From Actinobacillus capsulatus DSM 19761 (GTDB lineage: Bacteria > Pseudomonadota > Gammaproteobacteria > Enterobacterales > Pasteurellaceae), in the NCBI RefSeq assembly GCF_000374285.1, contig NZ_KB893944.1, positions 1-64,000 on the forward strand: DNA of 64,000 bases. The letters are read 5' to 3'. The notes under the pieces were generated by a model that searched no databases, was not told the DNA's origin, and worked only from the letters and a program-made list of their open reading frames with translations. This document shows, piece by piece, positions 46,020 to 56,600 of this stretch; the stretch's first letter is position 1, and each line of letters begins with the position of its first letter. A program made the translations under genes and the position numbers.

Positions 46020-47162
46020 TTAAAAATGATTGGTTCTATATCTCACACCATTTTGTTTTGACGGTGGGAAGAAATCCGTGCCAGCCATTGTGCCTTGTAG
46101 CATTGCTGGGGTGTAGCGGTAGTAATCTGTTTTTTCCCAGTCGAAAGTGCTTTCAATTTCTGCTTCTCGTCCAGTCTGGATCAGTTCCACGAGATTCGGG
46201 TTGAGCATAATGCTTTTACCGATTGAAACGCTTTCCACCCAGCCTGTTTGGTAGGCGTTAAGCATATCGTCTGCGGTGTACAAATTACCTGAGGCAAAGA
46301 ACGGCATTCGTCCGTTGATACGGTCGTGTACCACTTGCACTCGGGTAAGATTAGTATCCGCCCCTCGGCGAACTTTTTTGTAAAAATCCCACAATGAAAT
46401 GTGCAAATATTGCAACGGTTTTTCCAACAATGCGTCCACTAATGCGAGGGTTTCTTTCATCGTAATACCGTCTTCCCCTGGTTCTTCAGGCGAGAAACGG
46501 TAGCCAATGATGAAATCAGGGCGGTTATATTTTTTACGCATTTCATCAATTTTATCCACAATCGCGAGCGGAAAACGCATTCGTTTTTCTAAACTACCAC
46601 CCCAGTAATCCGTGCGAAGATTGGTTGCTGCCGACATAAATTGTTGAATAAGCCAGCCATTTGCGCCGTGAATTTCCACACCGTCAAAGCTTGCTTTCAT
46701 CACTAATTCTGCGGCATAAGCGAAACTGTCCACCATTTCCCACACTTCCTGTTCTGTCATCGTGCGGAATCGTCCGTACAAATCGCCAGTTGGAGCGATA
46801 ACATCGTGTCCTTGAGTCATTGAGCGTTCGGCACGACTGCCTGAATGAGCAATCTGTACCACCGCTTTTGTCCTTTGTGCGTGAGCGATTTCTGCATATT
46901 CATGCAAGGTAGGTAAATGGCGTTCATCAAAAGCGTTCGGACTTTCAAAGCCAATGCCACTTGGGTGAACGTTGGTAAAGGGCATAATAAACAAGCCAAA
47001 ACCTTCAAAGCGATTTTGCCAAAAACGGCGACCTGCTTCCGTCATCTCGCCGTCTTCACCTGAATCGTAAATGGTTAAAGGGGCAACGGTTAGGCGATTT
47101 TTGATTTCTACGCCATTGTTGAGTGTGTAAGGGGTAAATAATGGGCTGTATTTAGGATTCAT
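46020..47162 (-). CDS. NADH:flavin oxidoreductase, Old Yellow Enzyme family
   Basis: OYE-family enzymes bind FMN and reduce activated double bonds or nitro compounds with NAD(P)H. The 380-residue product starts MNPKYSPLFTPYTLNNGVEI and shows IKNRLTVAPLT, VQIAHSGSRA, the substrate-site FDGVEIHGANGWLIQQF, and the FMN-binding end segments FFASGNLYT and VESVSIGKSIMLNPNL. I choose the ATG at 47160-47162 because it puts the conserved operator dyad at the same distance (85 bases) as in the hydrolase unit. A start six codons upstream is open too. Confidence 0.87.
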   Translation of the reverse strand: MNPKYSPLFTPYTLNNGVEIKNRLTVAPLTIYDSGEDGEMTEAGRRFWQNRFEGFGLFIMPFTNVHPSGIGFESPNAFDERHLPTLHEYAEIAHAQRTKAVVQIAHSGSRAERSMTQGHDVIAPTGDLYGRFRTMTEQEVWEMVDSFAYAAELVMKASFDGVEIHGANGWLIQQFMSAATNLRTDYWGGSLEKRMRFPLAIVDKIDEMRKKYNRPDFIIGYRFSPEEPGEDGITMKETLALVDALLEKPLQYLHISLWDFYKKVRRGADTNLTRVQVVHDRINGRMPFFASGNLYTADDMLNAYQTGWVESVSIGKSIMLNPNLVELIQTGREAEIESTFDWEKTDYYRYTPAMLQGTMAGTDFFPPSKQNGVRYRTNHF

Positions 47163-47202
47163 TTTAGTTCTCCATATCATTGCTTTGTTGGAGGCTATTT
47201 TA

Positions 47203-47266
47203 TGGATTTATTTTTGATGAAAAAGCAACATAAAATTAAATGAGTTTTGCTAATTTGGAAAATATA
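47203..47266 (-). promoter_or_regulatory. LysR-type operator and promoter of the Old Yellow Enzyme gene
   Basis: This is the second copy of the block seen at 42944-43006, with few differences. The dyad AAAT-N11-ATTT is at 47238-47256 (core GAGTTTTGCTA). A leftward -10 TAAAAT lies at about the same relative place. Confidence 0.72.
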
Positions 47267-47275
47267 GCGTAACAA

Positions 47276-47322
47276 AAAAGCGGTCAAATTCTGCAAAACT
47301 TTTGCAAAAAATGACCGCTTTT
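47276..47322 (-). terminator. thiI terminator of inverted uptake sequences
   Basis: Arms AAAAGCGGTCA (47276-47286) and TGACCGCTTTT (47312-47322) lie just past the thiI stop; the inner TTTTGCAAAA-like segment can extend the pairing. Confidence 0.65.
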
Positions 47323-47336
47323 AACGTACTAAATAA

Positions 47337-48785
47337 TTAGTGTCGGAACACTTTTACATTACTAAAGCCATTCTCTTTGAGATAAAGCGCTTGTAATTTG
47401 CTCATTACCCCACGCTGGCAGTAAAGTAAGTAGCTTTTCGATTGATCCAATGAAGCAAATTGGCTTGACAGCTTATAGAACGGCATTAATTTTACTTCTA
47501 CACCGTCCAAACTAAACGGAGTTTCATCGGTTTCTTCCGGGCTGCGAATATCTAAAATAATATCGTTTTCCGTTAATTCAGAAGTGGTTTCAACCGACAC
47601 AACTTCTTGTTCCGTTTGTTGAGCGATCTCACGAATATCAAGGAACTGTGCATTTGCTACCGCTTGTTCCAACACTTCAAAATTGAAATGCCCTTCTTCT
47701 TCCACAATTTTGCTTTCAATCGCTTTGACGGTTGGATTTTTCGAGATGACGCCACAAAATTCCGGCATAGATTTAGCAATATCATCGGTGCCGATTTCTT
47801 TTGCCATTGCGATAATTTGTTCTTTATCGTGCGTGATTAACGGACGTAATACCAATGTATCAGACGCTTTGTCGATTAAACGTAAATTGGTTAAGGTTTG
47901 GCTGGAAACCTGACCTAGCGCTTCGCCGGTTACGATCGCTTGGATATCGAAACGCTCAGCAATTTTGCTGGCAGCACGCACCATCATACGTTTTAACACT
48001 ACGCCCATTTGACCGTTGTCGACTTTCTCTAAAATTTCGCCGACTACATTTTCAAAATTAATCGCCACAAAGCGCACTTTATGCGAGGTGCTGTAACGGC
48101 TCCAAATATGGTATGCCATTTGTTTTACACCGATTTCGTGCGCCGCACCACCTAAATTAAAGAAGCAGTAATGTACACGTGAACCACGGCGAATCAGCAT
48201 ATAACTTGATACGCCTGAATCAAAGCCGCCGGAAATAAGCGATAATACATCTTCTTGCGTACCGATCGGATAACCGCCTAAACCTTCGTGACGAGCATTG
48301 ATCAGCAACATTTTATCGCCGTCAATATCAATACGCACGGTTACATCCGGCTTGGTTAATTTCACCCGAGCCGATTCAATATGTTGATTTAAACCGCCAC
48401 CCACATATTTTTCTACATCTAATGAACGGAATTCGTGCTTACCTTTACGACGTACACGCACGCAGAACGTTTTACCTTCCAATTCATCACGTACTTTTGC
48501 CAATGTATTTTCAAAAATACCGTGCATCGTAGTAAACGGCATTTCTTCCACTTCTAAAATGTGGTGAATGCCTGGCGTACATTTCAGTAATTCCAACACC
48601 ATCGGTACTTCTTCTGCCACTTTGGCTCGTACTTCAATAAAATCCCAGTTACGAATTACCGCCACATTTTCAGTTTCACGCAATAAAACATTGCGGATAT
48701 TTGAGGTCAAAATTTTGATAAAGCGTTTACGAACCGAATCGCTTTTAATCATAATTTCAGGGAAAAGTTTAATAATAAATTTCAT
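47337..48785 (-). CDS. thiI: tRNA 4-thiouridine synthase/thiamine sulfur carrier enzyme ThiI
   Basis: ThiI makes 4-thiouridine at position 8 of tRNAs and supplies sulfur for the thiamine thiazole. The 482-residue product has a ferredoxin-like/THUMP N-terminal half and the PP-loop ATP site [13 protein letters not shown] (adenylation). The C-terminal rhodanese domain has persulfide Cys456 in [10 protein letters not shown], and a second Cys in [10 protein letters not shown] is the disulfide partner known from E. coli. So the full-length two-function form is present. It is transcribed alone, leftward. Confidence 0.96.
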   Translation of the reverse strand: MKFIIKLFPEIMIKSDSVRKRFIKILTSNIRNVLLRETENVAVIRNWDFIEVRAKVAEEVPMVLELLKCTPGIHHILEVEEMPFTTMHGIFENTLAKVRDELEGKTFCVRVRRKGKHEFRSLDVEKYVGGGLNQHIESARVKLTKPDVTVRIDIDGDKMLLINARHEGLGGYPIGTQEDVLSLISGGFDSGVSSYMLIRRGSRVHYCFFNLGGAAHEIGVKQMAYHIWSRYSTSHKVRFVAINFENVVGEILEKVDNGQMGVVLKRMMVRAASKIAERFDIQAIVTGEALGQVSSQTLTNLRLIDKASDTLVLRPLITHDKEQIIAMAKEIGTDDIAKSMPEFCGVISKNPTVKAIESKIVEEEGHFNFEVLEQAVANAQFLDIREIAQQTEQEVVSVETTSELTENDIILDIRSPEETDETPFSLDGVEVKLMPFYKLSSQFASLDQSKSYLLYCQRGVMSKLQALYLKENGFSNVKVFRH

Positions 48786-48887
48786 TTTTCGGTTTCACTA
48801 CGGAAAATAAGTTGCCCAAACAAGCGGTTAAATTTCGCTAAAAATTTGCAAATTGAACCGATTTTCTAGGCAGATATCAAAAAACAA

Positions 48888-48947
48888 TTACCACGGAAAG
48901 CACAGAATACACAGAAAATTCCGTGAACTCCGTGTTTTCCGTGGTAA
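48888..48947. repeat. imperfect long inverted repeat between thiI and purA
   Basis: TTACCACGGAAA (48888-48899) and TTTCCGTGGTAA (48936-48947) are perfect 12-base arms. Between them are shorter related pieces (CACAGAATACACAGAA, CCGTGAACTCCGTG), so the whole 60 bases can fold as one stem. It may be a purA terminator or a small repeat family member. Confidence 0.7.
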
Positions 48948-48973
48948 GAAAACAACCTAAAATTTAAACGAAA

Positions 48974-50290
<1,317 letters not shown>

Positions 50291-50430
50291 TTAATATGAA
50301 TGGATTTTCTACTACCGAATACACAAAAAACACTAAACAAGCGGTCTAATTTTTTGCAGAATTTGTAAATTTAACCACTTGCACACTATGTCTCCTTCGG
50401 TGTTTTCGCTGTAGTAAATGAAAAATTAAA

Positions 50431-50450
50431 GACCCGATATAGATCGGGCC
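50431..50450 (-). terminator. terminator of hflKC
   Basis: CCCGAT-ATAG-ATCGGG with flanking pairs lies 13 bases past the hflC stop; T-rich sequence follows on the minus strand. Confidence 0.75.
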
Positions 50451-50462
50451 TTATAGATACAG

Positions 50463-51350
50463 TTATTTTGTCGGTGCTTTCATAAAGCGGAAGAACTCGC
50501 TATCCGATTTAAGTAGCATCATATTGCTTTGATCTTTCGCAAAGCTGTTTTCGTATGCTTTTAAGCTACGAACGAAGCTATAAAACTCCGGCTCTTGGCT
50601 GAATGCGTCTGCATAAATTTTTGCAGCTTGTGCGTCACCTTCACCGCGTAAAGTTTCGGCAGTTTTCTTCGCTTGCGCTTCAATAAGAACCACTTTCTTA
50701 TCTACTTCGGCACGAATAATTTCAGCTTTCTCTTCACCTTGTGAGCGATGTTCGCTTGCAACTGCAGCACGTTCTGCACGCATACGCTGATAAATTGAAG
50801 ATGAAACTTCATTCGGTAGGTTGATCTGTTTTACACGTACGTCAACCACTTCAATACCAAGTTTCTCAGCACCATCATCACCATCATTTAATGCTTTTTG
50901 CGCGCCCGCCATCAATTCACCACGAGAACCCGATACAATATCTTTAATCGTACGAGAACCGATTTCAGAACGTAAACGATCACCCACTTTACGTTTTAAC
51001 AAATCCGAAGCACGTTGCGCATCACCACCGGTTGCGGTATAGAATTGACCGAAATCACTGATACGCCATTTTACGTAAGAATCAACTAATAAGTCTTTTT
51101 TCTCAACCGTCACAAAGCGATCTTCTTGACCATCTAAAATTTGAATACGCGCATCCAACACTTTTAGGCTATCAATAAACGGCGCTTTAAAGTGTAAACC
51201 CGGTGCATAAACCACCACTTTTTGGTCTGAATCACGATGTACTTTATTAAAGCGTAACATAATGCCACGATAGCCTTCCGGCACAATCGTTACACAAGAA
51301 AGTACAATAAATCCCACAAGCGCTAAAACAGGTAATAATAATTTACGCAT
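50463..51350 (-). CDS. hflC: HflC, FtsH protease modulator
   Basis: HflC and HflK form a large membrane cage around the FtsH protease and control its access to membrane substrates. The 295-residue product has an N-terminal membrane anchor (about 5-22, LLPVLALVGFIVLSCVTIV), an SPFH/band-7 domain (GIMLRFNKVHRD onward) and a coiled-coil helix (EVDKKVVLIEAQAKKTAETLRGEG region). It starts 2 bases after hflK, the normal operon order. Confidence 0.95.
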   Translation of the reverse strand: MRKLLLPVLALVGFIVLSCVTIVPEGYRGIMLRFNKVHRDSDQKVVVYAPGLHFKAPFIDSLKVLDARIQILDGQEDRFVTVEKKDLLVDSYVKWRISDFGQFYTATGGDAQRASDLLKRKVGDRLRSEIGSRTIKDIVSGSRGELMAGAQKALNDGDDGAEKLGIEVVDVRVKQINLPNEVSSSIYQRMRAERAAVASEHRSQGEEKAEIIRAEVDKKVVLIEAQAKKTAETLRGEGDAQAAKIYADAFSQEPEFYSFVRSLKAYENSFAKDQSNMMLLKSDSEFFRFMKAPTK

Positions 51351-51352
51351 TA

Positions 51353-52549
51353 TTAAAATCTCCCTTTACGTACCGGTTCTGCATTTTGCGTACTAGTTTG
51401 TGAACTAGGTACAGAATGTGTTTGAGCCGGCGTAACAACTTGCGGTTGCTGAATAACGATAGGCGCGACTTGTCTTACTGATTCAGAAGCAGCCGGTTTA
51501 GCCAATAATTTATCCATTGGTAACACATTTAAATTATTGCCATTACCGTCCATAATCACTTTCGGCGTGTTTTTCATTACTTTTTCCATCGTTTCGATAT
51601 ATAAACGCTCACGCATTACTTTCGGCGCAGCTTTATATTCCGGTAACAGTTCAGAAAAACGCTCTACTTCACCTTTCGCTTCCAATACAACTTGATCTTT
51701 ATATGCCGTTGCTTGTTCTACGATACGTTGTGCTTGACCACGTGCAATCGGCTCACGACCACGTGCATAAGCCTCCGCTTCACGGATTAAACGCTGTTCG
51801 TCTTCTTGCGCTTTGATCGCATCATCAAACGCGTCTTTCACCTCTTCCGGCGGACGAGCAGATTGGAAGTTTACGTCAGTGACTAATAACCCCATATCAT
51901 AAGTCTTGATGATATCACGCAAGGTTTGCCAAGTTTTCTCACGTACTGTCGCACGACCGGTAGTTAAAATATCGTCCATCGACATATGGCCGATCACATA
52001 ACGTAACGCGCTGTCGGTCGCTTGTTTTAAGCTATCATCCGCATCACGCACGCTAAATAGATATTTAGCCGGATCTTCAACACGGTACTGAACGGTCATT
52101 TCAACCTGTACCATATTTTCATCTTGTGTCAGCATTGAGCCACTGGTTTTCAATTCGGAAACTCGCTCAATATTTACCGGTGTCACTTCATCAACTAAGG
52201 TTGGTTTCCAGTTTAAACCCGGCATTACGATGTTATGAAGTTTACCGAAACGGGTTACTACGCCACGCTCGGCTTCTTTAACCGTATAAAAGCCTGATAC
52301 GCCCCATACAATGGCAGCGAAAATCAAAGCAAGCGGTAGAAATTTACCAAAATTTTGCGAAGGGGCAGAATTATTATCTTTATTACCACCCATTTTCTTT
52401 AATAAAGAACTAAAAGCTTCCTCTAAATCCGGCGGCTCTTGGCGATTATTTTGCTTATTTGGCTCTTGTTGTGAACCTTGCTGCTCAGGCTTCTTTTGAC
52501 CCGGCTTACCCCATGGGTCTTGTTGATTGCCTGGTTCATTCCACGACAT
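51353..52549 (-). CDS. hflK: HflK, FtsH protease modulator
   Basis: HflK is the partner of HflC. The 398-residue product from the ATG at 52547-52549 begins MSWNEPGNQQDPWGKPGQKK, with the typical Gly/Gln/Asn-rich cytoplasmic tail. One membrane helix lies at about 72-90 (FLPLALIFAAIVWGVSGFYTV), followed by an SPFH domain (ERGVVTRFGKLHNIVMPGLNW) and a helical region (AYARGREPIARGQAQRIVEQA). The C-terminal end is a Gln/Pro/Val-rich tail. I reject the start four codons upstream because the conserved MSWNEPG is the family start. Confidence 0.95.
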   Translation of the reverse strand: MSWNEPGNQQDPWGKPGQKKPEQQGSQQEPNKQNNRQEPPDLEEAFSSLLKKMGGNKDNNSAPSQNFGKFLPLALIFAAIVWGVSGFYTVKEAERGVVTRFGKLHNIVMPGLNWKPTLVDEVTPVNIERVSELKTSGSMLTQDENMVQVEMTVQYRVEDPAKYLFSVRDADDSLKQATDSALRYVIGHMSMDDILTTGRATVREKTWQTLRDIIKTYDMGLLVTDVNFQSARPPEEVKDAFDDAIKAQEDEQRLIREAEAYARGREPIARGQAQRIVEQATAYKDQVVLEAKGEVERFSELLPEYKAAPKVMRERLYIETMEKVMKNTPKVIMDGNGNNLNVLPMDKLLAKPAASESVRQVAPIVIQQPQVVTPAQTHSVPSSQTSTQNAEPVRKGRF

Positions 52550-52700
52550 AAATTTCTCCAAAGAATAGGGGCTAAGCCCTCGAATCTACTCTTACCAATT
52601 GTAAAAAAGTGTAACTGGAAGATTGTACCTATTTGTGCTTGATATTGCTAGGCTTTATTAGCCTAAAGCGGTCTTTTTTAACAATTTTTTTGCAAATGAA

Positions 52701-52725
52701 AAAGGGCGAACCAACTTCGCCCTTT
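52701..52725. terminator. trxA terminator
   Basis: Perfect 10-base arms AAAGGGCGAA and TTCGCCCTTT with loop CCAAC lie 14 bases past the trxA stop. The T-run on the minus strand follows directly. Confidence 0.88.
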
Positions 52726-52738
52726 CTCGAAATAAAAA

Positions 52739-53056
52739 TTAAAGTGCTTGTTCAACAAATGCACTTAATTGTGATTTTGGTAATGCGCCAACTTGAGTTG
52801 CAACCACTTCACCATTTTTGAAAAGAATTAATGTCGGGATTGAACGAATACCGAATTGTGCAGGGATTTGTTGGTTCTCATCCACATTTACTTTAGCAAT
52901 TTTTGCACGACCAGCAAACTCTTCTGATAATTCATCTAAAATTGGCGCAACCATACGGCAAGGACCACACCATGGCGCCCAGAAATCTAATAGTACCGGA
53001 ACGTCAGATTTTAAAACTTCTTGTTCAAAAGTTGCGTCAGTAACTTGTAATGTCAT
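52739..53056 (-). CDS. trxA: thioredoxin 1
   Basis: The 105-residue cytoplasmic protein reduces disulfides. It has the canonical active site [16 protein letters not shown] (Cys-Gly-Pro-Cys), the buried Asp in VLLDFWAPW and the cis-Pro in [14 protein letters not shown]. Length and sequence are ordinary. It is a single gene between its terminator and the permease terminator. Confidence 0.97.
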   Translation of the reverse strand: MTLQVTDATFEQEVLKSDVPVLLDFWAPWCGPCRMVAPILDELSEEFAGRAKIAKVNVDENQQIPAQFGIRSIPTLILFKNGEVVATQVGALPKSQLSAFVEQAL

Positions 53057-53089
53057 AATTTGTTTCCTTAATTGATAATCTAAAAAGAA

Positions 53090-53111
53090 AACGCCACTTG
53101 ACCGTGGCGTT
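53090..53111 (-). terminator. terminator of the NCS2 permease
   Basis: AACGCCAC-TTGACC-GTGGCGTT is a perfect 8-base hairpin; on the minus strand TTCTTTTT follows. Confidence 0.85.
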
Positions 53112-53179
53112 AAGTTATTTTGTAAGATAAGGCTTCACTTACCCAATTTCAAGTAAGTTTTTCCAATTACACTAATTAT

Positions 53180-54472
53180 TTATTCCTTATCCTCAGGAAG
53201 AATCAGATTTAGCACTAATGCAAGCAGTGATCCGACCGTAATGCCCGAACCGAATACCTCTTTAAAGAAGCTCGGTAACTTATCTAATAATTCTGGACGA
53301 GTCGTCACCGCTAAACCGCAACCGATTGAAATAGCAATAATTAAACCGTTACGTTTTGAACGTTCCACTTTATCCAACATTTGGATACCGGCGGCAATAA
53401 TCATGGCAAACATCATTAAGCCCGCACCGCCTAATACCGGGCTAGGAATCGAAACGATTAATGCTCCGAACCAAGGGAATACGCCAGCTAAAACCAGTAA
53501 TACGCCCATAATCGTTACCACATAGCGGCTTGCCACACCGGTCAACGAAATGACCCCGATATTTTGTGCAAACGATGAGAATGGCGTGGTTGACATAATT
53601 GCCGCAAACGCAGAACCTAAACCATCACATAATACCCCGCCACGTAAATGCTTACCGGTAATTTCGGTTTGCGTAGCATTACCTAAAGCTAAGAAGTTAC
53701 CGCTTGATTCAACAATCGTCACTAAATAGGCGATAGACATCCCAATAATGCCTGAAATTGGAAATGCTAATCCGAAATGCAATGGCTGTGGAATAGCAAA
53801 ACTCTCTGCATTTTTAACCGCATCAAAGTTGATCCAACCTAATGCTAATGCCACAACATAACCGACCATCATACCGATCACGATTGCGGCTGCCGAGAAA
53901 ATACCTTTACCCCATTGTACTAAGATCACAACCAGTACAAGTACAAAAGTCGCCATCGCAAGATTTGCCGGATCCGCATAATGTGCATCGCCTTTTTGAC
54001 CGCCAGCGAACCAATCCACCGCAACTGGAATTAAGCTTAAACCGATCATCATAACCACCACACCGGTAACGACAGGCGGGAATAATTTACGCACATACGG
54101 CATAAAGAAACTACCGATAATCATCACTAATGAGCCGACTAACGAAGCGCCCATAATGCCGGCAACACCATGTTCGCTAAAACCAATCGCTAAAGCTGCC
54201 GCCACGAAAGTAAAGCTGGTTCCCATCACGCTCGGTAAACGTAAGCCAATCGGGCCGATACCTTGGCATTGAATGATGGTTACGATCCCTGAAACCAATA
54301 ATGCCGCATTCACTAATACAATCGTATCTGGAGTCGGAAGTTTAAGCACATTACCGATAACAAGTGGCACGGCAATAATACCGCCAAGCGCCGCTAAAAG
54401 ATGTTGTGCAGCAAGAAGAAGGGTTAATCCGAAAGGAGGTTTGGAATCAACAGGATAACGTAAATTTTGCAT
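53180..54472 (-). CDS. NCS2-family nucleobase permease, xanthine/urate type
   Basis: The 430-residue product is a 12-14 helix NCS2 permease. Its signature SFAQNIGVISLTGVASRYV is close to the xanthine/urate branch (QN.GVI..TGVASR) rather than the uracil branch. Other motifs are GLTLLLAAQHLLAALGG and LRLPSVMGTSFTFV, and the QNIG region sits before the last helices. Two overlapping PurR-type boxes precede the gene, in favour of a purine substrate such as xanthine. Confidence 0.85.
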   Translation of the reverse strand: MQNLRYPVDSKPPFGLTLLLAAQHLLAALGGIIAVPLVIGNVLKLPTPDTIVLVNAALLVSGIVTIIQCQGIGPIGLRLPSVMGTSFTFVAAALAIGFSEHGVAGIMGASLVGSLVMIIGSFFMPYVRKLFPPVVTGVVVMMIGLSLIPVAVDWFAGGQKGDAHYADPANLAMATFVLVLVVILVQWGKGIFSAAAIVIGMMVGYVVALALGWINFDAVKNAESFAIPQPLHFGLAFPISGIIGMSIAYLVTIVESSGNFLALGNATQTEITGKHLRGGVLCDGLGSAFAAIMSTTPFSSFAQNIGVISLTGVASRYVVTIMGVLLVLAGVFPWFGALIVSIPSPVLGGAGLMMFAMIIAAGIQMLDKVERSKRNGLIIAISIGCGLAVTTRPELLDKLPSFFKEVFGSGITVGSLLALVLNLILPEDKE

Positions 54473-54513
54473 AAATGCCTCAAAGTAAAAAAATTGGGGC
54501 GAATTATACGCTT

Positions 54514-54541
54514 TTGCAAACGCTTACGCAAACGTTTGCCC
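54514..54541 (-). promoter_or_regulatory. tandem PurR boxes upstream of the NCS2 permease
   Basis: ACGCAAACGTTTGCCC (54526-54541) matches the PurR consensus but for the last base. TTGCAAACGCTTACGC (54514-54529) is a second, weaker match overlapping it by four bases. They are 42-69 bases before the start codon. Confidence 0.72.
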
Positions 54542-54560
54542 TAAATAAATGTAGTAAAAA

Positions 54561-54604
54561 CAAGCAGTTAAATTTGCAAAAAATTCTACAAATTCGACCG
54601 CTTG
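54561..54604 (-). terminator. imperfect inverted uptake sequences after uvrC
   Basis: CAAGCAGTTAAATTTG (54561-54576) and CAAATTCGACCGCTTG (54589-54604) pair with a few mismatches, just upstream of the uvrC stop codon at 54609 on the map, i.e. downstream in transcription. Confidence 0.5.
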
Positions 54605-54608
54605 CTAC

Positions 54609-56441
54609 TTAGCTATTTTGTAACGTATCAAAAATCACTTCGGCAAGTTGTTTTGAAATGCCGGGAACGGATTGAATTTCTTCTAACGTGGCGGATTTCA
54701 CACCCTGCATACCACCGAGATATTTCAGTAACGCTTGGCGCCGTTTTGCTCCCACCCCGGTAATTGACTCCAATCCACTCTCCGTAAAAGCTTTTTGGCG
54801 TTTTTTGCGGTGTCCGGAAATCGCATGATTATGAGATTCATCACGAATATGTTGAATCAAATGCAAAGCAGGACTGTCTGGCGGTAAGTGTATTTCCTTA
54901 TCCCATTTGCTGATCAATAAGGTTTCTAAACCGGCTTTCCGCTCTACCCCTTTCGCCACGCCGATTAATAACGGTTTACGCTTATCCCAACTGACATTTA
55001 ACGAAGCAAAGGTTTCTAACGCTCGATTAAGCTGCCCTTTCCCACCGTCAATAAAAATAATATCCGGAATTTTTTCTTCTTCTAAATTACGGTCATAACG
55101 TTTTAATAAGGCTTGTTCCATTGCTGCATAATCATCACCGCCGATAATACCTTCAATATTAAAACGGCGGTAATCTGATTTTAACGGTCCGTTTTCATCA
55201 AATACTACACACGAAGCCACCGTTTGATTACCCATTGTATGAGAAATATCGAAACACTCCATTCGCTTAATTTCCGCTAAATTGAGTAATGCTTTGAGCG
55301 AATCATAACGCTGGCGAATATGCGTATCTTGTTTAAGCTGTAAAGTAAGAGCGGCTTCCGCATTGGTTTTCGCTAGTGCCAAATAGCGGCTCTTATCACC
55401 ACGAATATTTTTATCCGCAATACTGACTTTATGTCCTGCTTGTTCCGACAATACATCAGCTAATGCAGCAGCTTCACTTAACGGCTGATCAATAATAATT
55501 TGATTCGGTATCGTGCGATGTTGGTTCATTTGTAAATAAAACTGACCGACAAAAGTATCTGCCAATTCGGTTAAAGCGGTATTGTTCGGCACTTTAGGAA
55601 AATAGGAACGATTGCCCAATACCTTACCGTGACGCACAAATAAAATATGTACGCAAGCAATGCCGTGCTGATAAGCGATCGAAATAATATCGAGATCATC
55701 CAAACGCTCGTTAGAGACAAATTGTTTTTCTTGTACCGCTCGCACCGATTGAATCTGATCGCGAAAACGAGCTGCTGCTTCAAAATCCAAATCTTGCGCA
55801 GCACTTTCCATTTTTTGTACCAAATGCTCAATCACTTGCCCATCTTTTCCTTGTAAAAATAAGCGGACAAGATTCACTTGGTTATCATATTCCGCTTGTG
55901 AGTAATAACCCTCCACACAAGGAGCAAGACAACGTCCAATTTGGTATTGCAAACAAGGGCGAGAACGATTCTTATAATAGCTATCTTCACATTGGCGAAT
56001 CGGAAATAGTTTTTGTAGTAGGTTCAGTGTTTCACGCACTGCACCTACATTCGGATACGGACCAAAATATTCACCGGCAATTTTTTTACTGCCGCGAAAC
56101 GAGGTTATCCGAGGGTGTTGATGCTTCGTGAGTAAAATATACGGATAGGATTTATCATCACGCAAAAGCACGTTGTACTTCGGCTGATTCTCTTTAATGT
56201 AATTATGTTCAAGCAGTAACGCTTCCGTTTCCGAATGGGTAATTGTGGTTTCAATATGATGAATGTTAGCAACTAACGCTTCGGTTTTCTTACTGGCGAG
56301 CTGGCTACGAAAATAACTGGATAAGCGTTTTTTAAGATCTTTGGCTTTACCGACATAGATAATGGTATTTTTCGCATCATACATGCGGTAAACACCGGGA
56401 AGATGAGGTACATCGGCAAGAAAGGATTTGGCATCAAACAT
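54609..56441 (-). CDS. uvrC: excinuclease ABC subunit C
   Basis: UvrC makes both incisions in nucleotide-excision repair. The 610-residue product from the ATG at 56439-56441 starts [20 protein letters not shown] with the GIY-YIG nuclease ([18 protein letters not shown]). A Cys-rich segment follows ([19 protein letters not shown]), then the UVR motif ([15 protein letters not shown]). The RNase H-like nuclease has an Asp in [18 protein letters not shown], and two C-terminal helix-hairpin-helix motifs are present. The start at 56492 would add 17 non-conserved residues and is rejected. Confidence 0.96.
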   Translation of the reverse strand: MFDAKSFLADVPHLPGVYRMYDAKNTIIYVGKAKDLKKRLSSYFRSQLASKKTEALVANIHHIETTITHSETEALLLEHNYIKENQPKYNVLLRDDKSYPYILLTKHQHPRITSFRGSKKIAGEYFGPYPNVGAVRETLNLLQKLFPIRQCEDSYYKNRSRPCLQYQIGRCLAPCVEGYYSQAEYDNQVNLVRLFLQGKDGQVIEHLVQKMESAAQDLDFEAAARFRDQIQSVRAVQEKQFVSNERLDDLDIISIAYQHGIACVHILFVRHGKVLGNRSYFPKVPNNTALTELADTFVGQFYLQMNQHRTIPNQIIIDQPLSEAAALADVLSEQAGHKVSIADKNIRGDKSRYLALAKTNAEAALTLQLKQDTHIRQRYDSLKALLNLAEIKRMECFDISHTMGNQTVASCVVFDENGPLKSDYRRFNIEGIIGGDDYAAMEQALLKRYDRNLEEEKIPDIIFIDGGKGQLNRALETFASLNVSWDKRKPLLIGVAKGVERKAGLETLLISKWDKEIHLPPDSPALHLIQHIRDESHNHAISGHRKKRQKAFTESGLESITGVGAKRRQALLKYLGGMQGVKSATLEEIQSVPGISKQLAEVIFDTLQNS

Positions 56442-56545
56442 AAACAGAATTGAGTATCGAGTTAAATAAGAAATTAAGTCTATGATAACCAATATTTGAT
56501 GATTAGGGTACTTTCCTTAATAAGCCATGCCAGATATAAGCAAAC

Positions 56546-56569
56546 AAGCGGTTATAAATATAACCGCTT
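56546..56569. terminator. short hairpin of inverted uptake sequences
   Basis: AAGCGGTTATA (56546-56556) and TATAACCGCTT (56559-56569) are perfect 11-base arms. The hairpin lies between the receptor pseudogene stop and uvrC start, and would end leftward transcripts from the receptor gene. Confidence 0.6.
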
Positions 56570-56600
56570 TTGCAAATGAATTTAGCCAAAAACTAATATC

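Noticed and set aside
42944-47266. The 60-bp repeats as ends of one composite transposon
   Set aside because: The two copies are in the same orientation at equal distance from start codons and contain promoter elements; there is no transposase or target duplication.
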